Positions 37,461 through 45,781 of a stretch of 64,000 bases of DNA are shown one piece after another. This stretch comes from Aliidiomarina sp. (lineage in GTDB: Bacteria > Pseudomonadota > Gammaproteobacteria > Enterobacterales > Alteromonadaceae), in contig NZ_JAIUMR010000002.1 in assembly GCF_022565475.1 (NCBI RefSeq), positions 1-64,000 of the forward strand, given 5' to 3'. Made by a program: the position numbers and the translations under genes. Under the pieces are notes generated by a model. That model worked only from the letters and a program-made list of their open reading frames with translations. It was not told the origin of the DNA and searched no databases. The first letter of the stretch is position 1. Each line of letters begins with the position of its first letter.

Positions 37461-37495
37461 AAAAAACCACCGTTATGTGTTGGCATAACGGTGGT
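37461..37495 (-). terminator. terminator of the second TonB receptor gene
   Basis: 12-bp stem ACCACCGTTATG (37466-37477) and CATAACGGTGGT (37484-37495), loop TGTTGG, with an A run at 37460-37466 that gives the T run on the minus strand. It lies between the TonB receptor stop and the regulator start. Confidence 0.92.
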
Positions 37496-37524
37496 AAATA
37501 GACCAGAGAAACTACTCCAGGAAT

Positions 37525-39777
37525 TTAGAACCGATAGCCAACGGTGAAGGACACCTGCCGTGGATTACCGTAATAACCAACAATGGTGTCTTCGCCGCCG
37601 AGGCCTGCGCCAACGATGTTGCCTTGCGCATCACGCGGTGCCGCAAAGTTGTAACCGGCGAGACGGTATTCTTTGTCGAACAAGTTTTTCACGTGTAAAC
37701 CTGCATGCCAATGGCCTTGACTGTGGTACCAAACCAGGCTGGTATTGGCGATGCTATACGCACCCATGTCGAGCATTGACGGTACTTCGAAGATCTGTGT
37801 TTCGCTGCGATAAGCAAGGTTACCTGACCAGACTAAGTCGCCATTCCAGACATTACCAAAGTCTTGACGGAAGCCAATGTTGGCACTCCATTTCGGTGTA
37901 TTGGCGAATGACCAGATGCCTGACACGTCTTCAACCTGTTGCGTGTTCGGATTAAAGAACTCAACCTTGTCAAAGCTTGCGTCAACATAACCGAGCGTGA
38001 AGTTCATTGAGAAGCTGTCGGTTAAGCGTGCAATTGACTCAAGTTCGAAACCTTGCACGGTTGCATCCGCTGCATTCAGTACTTGCGAGGCTACACCCGC
38101 AGCGACGGCACGTTGCACGGTCACTTGCATGTCTTGATAGTCTGAGTAAAACACCGACGCATTCAAACGAACCGAGCCGTTCATTAACTCGCTTTTTAAA
38201 CCAAGCTCAAAGGTATCGACAATCTCTGGATCGTAAGGATTACGCGCGTCAGGGTTCAATGACACGTCGGCACGCATATCCACACCACCTGATTTAAAAC
38301 CATTGCTATAGCTGGCGTAATACATCAGGTCTCGATTGGCTTGATAGGACACACTCACGTGTGGCGAGAAGCGGCTCCAGTCAGCGTCGGTTGCAAAATC
38401 GGAGTTGACCACGAGCGGCGCGCCCACATCTTGTCCTGGATATTTCAGACCTAAATACGTGAAACGTTGCACGTCTGCTGCTTTTTCGTCTTTGGTGTAA
38501 CGACCACCTAAGGTCAGTGACCATTGGTCATCAAAACGATAGGTACCTTGACCAAATATTGCTTGGCTTTCGGTTTCTACGCAGCCGCCATTTTCGACGG
38601 TCACACCCAATTGTCCCAAGAGAGTGCCAAACACACCACAGGCTTCGCCGTCGTAGTAATAGTAACCGCCAACGAAACGGAAGTTGTCACTGTGATAGTT
38701 CAGTTGGAACTCTTGCGTGAATTGTTCGTCTTCGTAAATTGCAGGCACCAGCAATGTCGGCTGCGGTGTTGAGTCAAAGTCGATGTTGGTGTCGGTGTAA
38801 CCTTCCCGTTTCGCCGTCACCGACTTGAATGACCAATGCTCATCGATTTCCCAATCGACGGTCAATGACATGCCTTCAGTTTTCACATAGTTGTCAACCG
38901 GCATGGCTGTGTCTGAATCAAATACTTTGCTGTAGGGCATTTGGCCGGTGACTTGGCTTTGGGTTAAACGATAACCACCTTTACTGTTCGAGTCGTCTTC
39001 GGTACGGTCGGCCGCAAAGCGCACACGAACCGTGTCAGAAGGCAACCACATGGCACTAATACGTGCGGTTTGCAGTTCTTTGTTGTAGTTGTCATCGCCG
39101 GTGTTACGGTACTCACCAAAACCGTCACGGTTGAGTGTCGCAAACGCAGCGCCAACGTAGAAGTTATCACTCAGCGCGGTTTGTCCTGACAAATGCAGAT
39201 CGCGTTGGTTGTAGCTTCCCACGGTACCGCGAATACTAAACTCGTTGTCGCCGGTCAGCTGACGGGTGACATACTTCATCGCACCACCAATGGTGTTTTT
39301 ACCATACAGTGTGCCTTGTGGACCACGTAATACTTCCACACGCTCAACATCGAAGACTTCTAAAACCGCACCTTGAGGACGCGCAATATAGACGTCGTCG
39401 ATGTAAATGCCGACGCCAGGCTCAAAGCCCCAGAGCGGATCCTGCTGTCCAATACCACGAATATACGCGGTCAGCGTCGAGTTAGTGCCGCGACTGACTT
39501 GCATAGTGGTGTTGGGCATGCGCTGTTGTAGCTCAGTAATATCTGTTAAGCCTACGCGTTCCATGTCTTGATCGCTAAACGAGCTCACCGAGACCGGAAC
39601 TTCTTGTAGGTTTTCAACGGTGCGCCGAGCGGTGACTTGAATTCGCTCGAGACGACGAAGCTCTTCGTCCTCACTGTTGTCCTGTGCCATTGCTGGCATG
39701 GCCATACCAAACAAAGCGCTGGTTACGGCAACTGCGCAAAGATGGCGACGAAACTGCTGTGGATTGTTGTTGTTCAT
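37525..39777 (-). CDS. TonB-dependent outer-membrane receptor
   Basis: 750-residue receptor with signal peptide (cut after AMA, residue 31), a TonB-box-like ERIQVTARR, a plug with SAYIRGIGQ-type segments (here TAYIRGIGQQD, VYIDDVYIARPQGAVLEVFD, RVEVLRGPQGTLYGKNTIGG) and a barrel ending in FTVGYRF. The family includes siderophore and polymer receptors; substrate unknown. I start at ATG 39777 with GGGGGAG 6 bases upstream; the longer TTG frame runs through that site. The gene is divergent from the permease operon. Confidence 0.92.
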   Translation of the reverse strand: MNNNNPQQFRRHLCAVAVTSALFGMAMPAMAQDNSEDEELRRLERIQVTARRTVENLQEVPVSVSSFSDQDMERVGLTDITELQQRMPNTTMQVSRGTNSTLTAYIRGIGQQDPLWGFEPGVGIYIDDVYIARPQGAVLEVFDVERVEVLRGPQGTLYGKNTIGGAMKYVTRQLTGDNEFSIRGTVGSYNQRDLHLSGQTALSDNFYVGAAFATLNRDGFGEYRNTGDDNYNKELQTARISAMWLPSDTVRVRFAADRTEDDSNSKGGYRLTQSQVTGQMPYSKVFDSDTAMPVDNYVKTEGMSLTVDWEIDEHWSFKSVTAKREGYTDTNIDFDSTPQPTLLVPAIYEDEQFTQEFQLNYHSDNFRFVGGYYYYDGEACGVFGTLLGQLGVTVENGGCVETESQAIFGQGTYRFDDQWSLTLGGRYTKDEKAADVQRFTYLGLKYPGQDVGAPLVVNSDFATDADWSRFSPHVSVSYQANRDLMYYASYSNGFKSGGVDMRADVSLNPDARNPYDPEIVDTFELGLKSELMNGSVRLNASVFYSDYQDMQVTVQRAVAAGVASQVLNAADATVQGFELESIARLTDSFSMNFTLGYVDASFDKVEFFNPNTQQVEDVSGIWSFANTPKWSANIGFRQDFGNVWNGDLVWSGNLAYRSETQIFEVPSMLDMGAYSIANTSLVWYHSQGHWHAGLHVKNLFDKEYRLAGYNFAAPRDAQGNIVGAGLGGEDTIVGYYGNPRQVSFTVGYRF

Positions 39778-39869
39778 TATGTGCTCCCCCAAGGGTCATC
39801 CTGTTTTCAGGTGTTATTTTTTTGTATCAGGCAGAACCTTAGCGCATATTGCCCAAATTGTGACCTGTA

Positions 39870-39883
39870 CCATAGTACTATGG
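39870..39883. promoter_or_regulatory. perfect palindrome in the TonB receptor/permease divergent region
   Basis: CCATAGTACTATGG is a perfect 14-bp palindrome near the middle of the 181-base gap between the divergent receptor and permease genes. It has the form of a dimeric regulator's operator. I did not see a second copy in the window. No convincing -35/-10 pair was found next to it, so its effect on either promoter is open. Confidence 0.5.
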
Positions 39884-39958
39884 GTAGTTGTGTTAACTTG
39901 AACGACAATACGTGGCAACAGATTATTAACAAAAATAAAAAACCACAGAGGTTTGCTT

Positions 39959-41254
39959 ATGTTAAGCATGATTGGCTTAGTTGGGGGATTGGCGTTACTG
40001 ATTGTGCTGACCTTGCGCGGTTGGAACTTATTTATTAGTGCGCCGCTGTGTGCTCTGGTCGTGGCGTTGTGTAGCGGAATTCCAGTTTTTCAGGGTGATA
40101 TTAATTTCGTCGAAAACTATATGGCGGGCTTCTCAGGTTTTGTCGCATCGTGGTTTTTTATGTTCTTGCTGGGGTCAATCTTCGGTAAATTCATGGAAGA
40201 CACTGGCGCTGCGGATAGCGTCGCCGAATGGATTATCACCCGTTTAGGGAAAAAACAGGCGGTGCTGGCGGTCGTACTCGCCTGTGCAATTCTAACCTAC
40301 GGCGGTGTGAGTGTTTTTGTCGTTGCCTTTTCCGTTTACCCTATGGCGTTGAGCCTTTTCAAGGACGCCAACTTACCTCGGCGTTTTATTCCAGCCGCCC
40401 TCGCATTTGGCTCTGTGACCTTTACCATGACCTCGGCCGGCTCGCCAGAAATCCAAAACTGGATTCCAATTCAATATCTCGGAACCTCACCGTATGCTGC
40501 TTGGGAAGTCAGTCTCGTTGTGGCAGTTTTTATGGCCATCATTGGCTATTGGTGGTTAATGAAAATCATCAATAAAGCGGTCGACCGTGGCGAACATTTT
40601 GTCGAGCGTGTGGGTGACCCGGTCCTTCTCGACCGTCGCCGCCCGCACCCGATTACGGGCCTAATTCCGCTGATTGTGGTGTTAGCTTTATCGTTTATTT
40701 TCCACAAAGAATACGCGCAAATGGCGCTGATCATTGCCCTTGCCGGTGGTGTTTTGGCACTGATGATTATCAATTGGAAGTTTTTCCACGACATGCAAAA
40801 TGCGCTGCAGGCGGCAACAACCGGTGCTTTAGTTGCGATTGGTAATACCGCTGCTGTTGTCGGTTTCGGTGCGGTGGCGCGAGTGACACCTGCATTTGAA
40901 TCGGCGGTCGTGGCGATGACCTCCCTACCGGGTAATGAACTGGTTGGCGCGGCAGTGGCCGTCAGTGTCATTGCCGGTTTGACCGGTTCGGCGTCGGGCG
41001 GTCAAGTCATCGCTTTACCCGAAGTCGGTCCGCATTATTTGGCGGCTGGGGTAAGCCCAGACCAATTACACCGGGTGGTTTCAATTTCTTCAGGAGCACT
41101 CGACTCGTTGCCGCACAATGGCTACGTGGTGACGACGATTCGCGGTATTTGTAACGAAACCCACAAAGACGCCTATTGGGCAGTGGGAGCTGTGACCGTG
41201 GTTGTGCCGGTGATAGGGTTGGCACTTGCGATTGCCTTGTTTAATTTCTTTTAA
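39959..41254 (+). CDS. GntP-family permease
   Basis: 431 residues, hydrophobic, about 11-13 membrane helices, of the gluconate:H+ symporter (GntP) superfamily (e.g. GSIFGKFMEDTGAADSVAEWI, LTYGGVSVFVVAFSVYPMAL, TGSASGGQVIALPEVGPHYL). Members carry gluconate, hydroxybutyrate or other small organic acids; substrate not assignable. I start at ATG 39959 with AGAGG 8 bases upstream. The acyl-CoA synthetase follows after 59 bases, so a short-chain or hydroxy fatty acid is a fair guess. Confidence 0.88.
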   Translation: MLSMIGLVGGLALLIVLTLRGWNLFISAPLCALVVALCSGIPVFQGDINFVENYMAGFSGFVASWFFMFLLGSIFGKFMEDTGAADSVAEWIITRLGKKQAVLAVVLACAILTYGGVSVFVVAFSVYPMALSLFKDANLPRRFIPAALAFGSVTFTMTSAGSPEIQNWIPIQYLGTSPYAAWEVSLVVAVFMAIIGYWWLMKIINKAVDRGEHFVERVGDPVLLDRRRPHPITGLIPLIVVLALSFIFHKEYAQMALIIALAGGVLALMIINWKFFHDMQNALQAATTGALVAIGNTAAVVGFGAVARVTPAFESAVVAMTSLPGNELVGAAVAVSVIAGLTGSASGGQVIALPEVGPHYLAAGVSPDQLHRVVSISSGALDSLPHNGYVVTTIRGICNETHKDAYWAVGAVTVVVPVIGLALAIALFNFF

Positions 41255-41313
41255 TGTTTTTCTTAAAAATATTTAGTTTTATTTAAGTTTTGGCGAAAGA
41301 AAGAGGAAAGCCC

Positions 41314-42984
41314 ATGCAGACTGCAGCGGACAGCAAGTTATCTGGAACATTGCGCGGTAATATGATGGAAAGCCAGTTGCTGGTCATTGATCTGCTCGAT
41401 TTTGGCCGCAAGACCTTTCCTCAACAGGAAATTGTCAGCCGCCGTTTAGAAGGCGACATCCATCGGTATACATACGCTGATTGCTGGCGTCGCACTAACC
41501 AGCTTGGTTATGTGCTGAATGCGCTCGGTATACAAGCGGGCGACTGTGTTGCGACGTTAGCGTGGAACACCTACCGGCATATGGAATTGTACTATGCCGT
41601 GTCGGGTGTTGGTGCGGTGCTGCACACGGTGAACCCGCGACTGTTTAGCGAGCAAGTTGAATACATTATCAATCATGCTGAAGATCGCTACGTGTTCGTT
41701 GATTTAGGGTTTGTTGAGCTACTCGAAGAGATTCAAGAGCGACTGCCGACAGTTCGTGGTTATATCGTTCTCACGGACGAAGCGAATATGCCCAATACCA
41801 GTCTACCGAATGTGCTCTGCTATGAAACGCTCTTAGACGCGCAAAAGGAGCAGTATGCTTGGCCGCGTTTCGACGAAAATAGCGCCGCATCGCTGTGCTA
41901 TACCTCGGGGACGACGGGCAATCCGAAAGGCGTATTATACTCCCATCGAGCGTTAGTCTTGCACGCGCAAGCGACCGTGTCTCGTGCGTTACTCGATATG
42001 GATAGCGATACTGTGCTGCTACCCATGGTTGCTATGTACCATGCGAGTGCGTGGGGTGCGCCTTACGCAGCGCCTCTTGCGGGAAGTAAGTTAGTACTCC
42101 CAGGCAAAGGCATGGACGGTGCAAGTATGTGGGAGCTGATTGAATCCGAGCGGGTCACGGTTGGCTTGGGCGTGCCGACGATTTGGCTTACCTTACATAA
42201 CTATCTTGCCGAGCAAAACATCACCGAAACGCCACTTGAACGTGTGTGTGTCGGTGGCGCAGCGTCGCCGATCGGTATGGTGCGTGCTTTTGCAGAGCGC
42301 TATCAGGTCTATTGGCAACCGATTTGGGGCATGACCGAAACCGCACCCTTGGCAACGTCTTTGCCGCCAACGGCAGCGCTCATGGCACTGCCAGCCGAGG
42401 AACGTTATGCACTACAGACGACGGCCGGACGGGCAGCGTTTGGCGTCGAAATGGAAATTTTTGATGCCGATGATCAACCGGTTGCCCATGACGGCAGCAG
42501 CTCAGGCGAGTTGCGGGTTCGTGGCCCTTGGATCTGTCGCCAATACTATAAAAATGATGACTTGAGCAGCTTCCCGAACGGTTGGTTAGCAACGGGTGAT
42601 ATTGCCGTGATCGACGAGCAAGGTTACATGCGTGTGGTCGATCGCAAGAAAGACGTCATTAAGAGTGGTGGTGAATGGATTAGCTCACTGGAAATTGAGA
42701 ATATTGTCAGCTTGCACGAAGCGGTGAACGAATGTGCAGTGGTCGGTGTGAAGCATCCGAAGTGGGACGAACGTCCGTTATTGCTGGTGGTGCTGAATAA
42801 AAACATGCAAGCCGATGCGGACGACATCTTGGCGTATCTCAACGGTAAAATTGCCAAGTGGTGGTTACCCGATGCAGTTGAATTCGTCACTGAGTTGCCG
42901 AAAACAGGTACCGGCAAAGTGCGCAAAAACGAACTGCGCTATGCGTATTTTCATTATTTAACCAAACAAGGAACAGCATCATGA
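41314..42984 (+). CDS. AMP-forming fatty acyl-CoA synthetase
   Basis: 556-residue adenylate-forming enzyme. Motifs: ATP-binding LCYTSGTTGNPKG (about 195-206), PIWGMTETAPLATS, GWLATGDIAVIDEQGYM, RKKDVIKSGGEWIS, and the C-terminal catalytic lysine in PKTGTGKVRKN. Close to medium/long-chain fatty-acid ligases (AlkK-like), not to acetyl-CoA synthetase. I start at ATG 41314 with AGAGGAAAG upstream; the longer frame begins with TTG. The stop overlaps the next start by 4 bases (ATGA). Likely activates the acid taken up by the permease. Confidence 0.92.
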   Translation: MQTAADSKLSGTLRGNMMESQLLVIDLLDFGRKTFPQQEIVSRRLEGDIHRYTYADCWRRTNQLGYVLNALGIQAGDCVATLAWNTYRHMELYYAVSGVGAVLHTVNPRLFSEQVEYIINHAEDRYVFVDLGFVELLEEIQERLPTVRGYIVLTDEANMPNTSLPNVLCYETLLDAQKEQYAWPRFDENSAASLCYTSGTTGNPKGVLYSHRALVLHAQATVSRALLDMDSDTVLLPMVAMYHASAWGAPYAAPLAGSKLVLPGKGMDGASMWELIESERVTVGLGVPTIWLTLHNYLAEQNITETPLERVCVGGAASPIGMVRAFAERYQVYWQPIWGMTETAPLATSLPPTAALMALPAEERYALQTTAGRAAFGVEMEIFDADDQPVAHDGSSSGELRVRGPWICRQYYKNDDLSSFPNGWLATGDIAVIDEQGYMRVVDRKKDVIKSGGEWISSLEIENIVSLHEAVNECAVVGVKHPKWDERPLLLVVLNKNMQADADDILAYLNGKIAKWWLPDAVEFVTELPKTGTGKVRKNELRYAYFHYLTKQGTAS

Positions 42985-44159
42985 GAATCATTTGGGGCAT
43001 TGTCATTGCATGTTTGCTGAGCGCCACCACGTGGACTTCAGCTTCTGAGTTACCTCTGGTCGAAAAACAGGTTTTTACAACCACTGATTTCGTTACCTTT
43101 GGTGGTGAAACCGTCGCTGAAGTGCAAGTTGGGTGGGAAGCCTATGGCGAGCTTAATGACGCCAAAGACAATGTCATTCTCATTACCCACTTTTTCTCGG
43201 GAAACAGTCATGCGGCGGGCAAATATCATGAAGATGACGCTCAGGCCGGCTATTGGGATGCAATTATAGGCCCAGGCAAAACCATCGACACGAATCGATT
43301 TTTTGTTATTAGTGTCGATACCTTGGTCAATCAAGAGCCGCATAACCCGATGGTGACGACGACGGGCCCAGCCAGTATCAATCCAGCCACCGGCAAACCT
43401 TATGGTCTCGACTTTCCGGTCGTCACCATGCGAGATTTCGTGAATGTGCAAAAGTTAGTGCTTGAATCGCTCGGAATTGAAAAACTGCACGCGGTGATCG
43501 GTGCATCGATGGGCTCGCTGCAAGCACTGGAGTGGACAGTCGCTTACCCGGATTGGGTAGAACGTTTGATTCATGTGATTGGCATGGCAGAAGCGGATCC
43601 ATGGACGATTGCCAACCTCCAACAGTGGGCTCAACCGATTATGCTGGACGCCAACTGGAACAACGGCGATTACTATGATGGTGAAGCACCGTTGCAGGGA
43701 CTACAAACCACGCTTGGCATGATTACCCTTGGTTCGCTGCACCCACAAATCGTCAACCAACTTTACGCGGCAACAACAGCACGCGAATCGGCGCCTTTAG
43801 AAAATATCCGCAATAACTTCTCGATTGTGGAACAGTTACGTGGACTAGCAGCCATGCGCGCCCAATACGCTGACGCAAACCATATCCTCTATTTAATTCG
43901 TGCAAATCAACTTTATCTCGCCGGTATGGGCGAAAGTCTCGAAGCGGGACTTGCTAAGGTAAACGCGAAGACTTTAATTTTGCCGGCAAGTAACGATCTG
44001 CTTTTACAGCCTTATCTAAGTGAGCGTTTGTATGAGGGGCTGAAGAACGCGAATAAAGATGTTACGATTTTACCCCTTGATGGACCGTGGGGGCATTTAG
44101 ATGGTGTCTATGGTATCAGCCAATATGCTGAAACTATTGAACAATTTCTAAAAAAGTAA
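42981..44159 (+). CDS. exported MetX-like alpha/beta hydrolase
   Basis: 392 residues with a signal peptide (cut near TWTSA, about residue 21) followed by a domain resembling homoserine O-acetyltransferase. Likely triad: Ser176 (GASMGSLQALEW), Asp339 (PASNDLLL), His372 (WGHLDGVYG). Acetyl-CoA is not available in the periplasm, so a hydrolase or esterase role is more likely than acetyl transfer. Translation is coupled to the acyl-CoA synthetase by a 4-base overlap, which suggests it frees an acid for uptake. That is inference. Confidence 0.85.
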   Translation: MRIIWGIVIACLLSATTWTSASELPLVEKQVFTTTDFVTFGGETVAEVQVGWEAYGELNDAKDNVILITHFFSGNSHAAGKYHEDDAQAGYWDAIIGPGKTIDTNRFFVISVDTLVNQEPHNPMVTTTGPASINPATGKPYGLDFPVVTMRDFVNVQKLVLESLGIEKLHAVIGASMGSLQALEWTVAYPDWVERLIHVIGMAEADPWTIANLQQWAQPIMLDANWNNGDYYDGEAPLQGLQTTLGMITLGSLHPQIVNQLYAATTARESAPLENIRNNFSIVEQLRGLAAMRAQYADANHILYLIRANQLYLAGMGESLEAGLAKVNAKTLILPASNDLLLQPYLSERLYEGLKNANKDVTILPLDGPWGHLDGVYGISQYAETIEQFLKK

Positions 44160-44239
44160 ATTGAGTGAATTTGGATTATAAAGGTTAACATTTTGTAACA
44201 ATTTGAAGGTTTGCCCCTACACACCCCTATGATACATTT

Positions 44240-44495
44240 CATATCACAAGGTTAGTTTAGAAGTGTATCTGATTACAGGCTGGGATGGACTCAAGTCATC
44301 AGAAGGAAGCATGCACTTAAGCAAGGACTCCTCTCGCTGGTATAGCCACGACAGGACGTATGCTGAAAGACCTTCTTTGAAGGTAACTTTTGAAGGACAC
44401 AAGAGTAACACAAGGCTTAAGGAAAATTATTGGAATACTCTAACGAGTGCACAAATGGATTTTGTAGGCCTCAAGGATGAGGTCGTCCCCCTCTT
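44240..44495 (+). ncRNA. candidate CsrA-binding small RNA (CsrB/RsmZ-like)
   Basis: The 336-base gap between two convergent genes has ten GGA triplets on the plus strand in 195 bases (44283-44477); six have the form AGGA, and one sits in a hairpin loop (CCTC AAGGAT GAGG, 44469-44482). This is how Csr/Rsm sponge RNAs look. A weak promoter is possible: TTGAAG (44203-44208) and TATGAT (44228-44233), spacing 19. I found no rho-independent terminator. A 95-codon GTG frame (44263-44550) also spans it, without a ribosome site or recognisable protein. Low confidence. Confidence 0.3.
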
Positions 44496-45698
44496 CTACA
44501 CCGACTGCCCAGCAACCCAGCCTGAACTCCATGCCCACTGGAAGTTATAGCCACCGAGCCAACCGGTGACATCCAGCACTTCGCCGATAAAATATAAGCC
44601 GGGCTGAAGCTTGCTTTCCATGGTCTTTGAACTGACTTCATCGACGTTGACGCCGCCTAAGGTCACCTCCGCAGTGCGGTAGCCCTCGGTACCGTTCGGC
44701 ATTAATGGCCAAGCGTTTAGGCTGGCAGCGATTGCTTGAATGGCGGCATTGCTTAAATCGGCCATGCGTTGGTCTGGCCAACCGGCATAGCGCGCTAAGG
44801 TTTGAACTAATCGTTTCGGTAACTGTTGACTAAGGACGTTGGTTAACAGTGCACGCGGTTGCGAGGTTTTGGCTTCAAGCAACCAGTTTTGCACGTCTAA
44901 ATCGGGCAGTAGATTAATTGCCACTGTTTCACCAGGCAGCCAATAGGAAGAGATTTGCAGTATCGCGGGTCCGCTAACACCGCGATGGGTAAAGAGCATG
45001 GCTTCGCGAAAGCCAGTCCGCTGATTACTGGCGACCACATCGGTCGCGACTCCGGACAGTTCGGCAAGTTGCTCTTTGTCATGCTCATGCAAGGTGAACG
45101 GCACTAAGCCGGCGCGCACAGGAATAATACTGTGACCAAATTGCTCGGCGAGTTTGTAGCCGAAGGGCGTTGCCCCAAGTTTGGGCATCGACAAGCCGCC
45201 ACAGGCGACAATCAGCTTGTCACAACGGAAGTCACCGGCACTTGTGGTGAGTCTGTATTGCTCGTGCTGTTGCTGAACAGCCGTAATTTCGGTGCGTAGT
45301 TGAACCTTCACGCTGGCTTCGCGACATTCCTGCAAGAGCATGTTGACAATGTCTTTGGCGGAATGGTCGCAAAACAGCTGACCAAGCGTTTTTTCATGCC
45401 ATGGAATCTGATGTTTGTCGACCAGCGCAATGAAATCCCACTGGGTATAACGCTTTAGTGCTGACTTACAAAAATGCGGATTCTGCGACAAATAATTTTC
45501 TGGGCTGGCATAAAGGTTGGTGAAATTACAGCGGCCACCGCCACTGATTAAAATTTTCTTCCCTGCTTGTTTGGCATGATCGAGTAGTAGTACTTTGCGA
45601 CCACGGTTGGCTGCGGTTATGGCGGCCATCAAACCTGCGGCACCTGCACCAATTACAATCACATCATAGACCGCGTCTGCGTTTTGTTCTGCACTCAC
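44496..45698 (-). CDS. yhiN: NAD(P)/FAD-dependent oxidoreductase, YhiN/HI0933 family
   Basis: 400-residue flavoprotein with an N-terminal dinucleotide-binding motif VIVIGAGAAGLMAAITAA, the family signature GKKILISGGGRCNFTN, ACGGLSMPKLGATPFGY, and the C-terminal GLYFIGEVLDVTGWLGGYNFQWAWSSG. The physiological substrate of this family is not established. Single gene, convergent with the hydrolase gene across a 336-base gap. Confidence 0.93.
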   Translation of the reverse strand: MSAEQNADAVYDVIVIGAGAAGLMAAITAANRGRKVLLLDHAKQAGKKILISGGGRCNFTNLYASPENYLSQNPHFCKSALKRYTQWDFIALVDKHQIPWHEKTLGQLFCDHSAKDIVNMLLQECREASVKVQLRTEITAVQQQHEQYRLTTSAGDFRCDKLIVACGGLSMPKLGATPFGYKLAEQFGHSIIPVRAGLVPFTLHEHDKEQLAELSGVATDVVASNQRTGFREAMLFTHRGVSGPAILQISSYWLPGETVAINLLPDLDVQNWLLEAKTSQPRALLTNVLSQQLPKRLVQTLARYAGWPDQRMADLSNAAIQAIAASLNAWPLMPNGTEGYRTAEVTLGGVNVDEVSSKTMESKLQPGLYFIGEVLDVTGWLGGYNFQWAWSSGWVAGQSV

Positions 45699-45718
45699 TC
45701 AATCGTTTCCTTCTTGCC

Positions 45719-45749
45719 AAAACAAAGGCCCCACCAATTGGTAGGGCCT
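45719..45749 (-). terminator. terminator of yfcC
   Basis: Stem AGGCCCCACC (45726-45735) with GGTAGGGCCT (45740-45749) and AATT loop. On the minus strand the one mismatch becomes a G-U pair and the hairpin is followed by a T-rich run (TTTGTTTTGG). It lies about 33 bases after the yfcC stop. Confidence 0.82.
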
Positions 45750-45781
45750 ATTTTATCACAACTCTGGCTCAGTCGTCGGCG

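Noticed and set aside
44263-44550. 95-codon GTG frame in the convergent gap
   Set aside because: No ribosome site and no recognised protein; it overlaps the yhiN end by 55 bases. The GGA-rich RNA idea explains the sequence better, though not proven.
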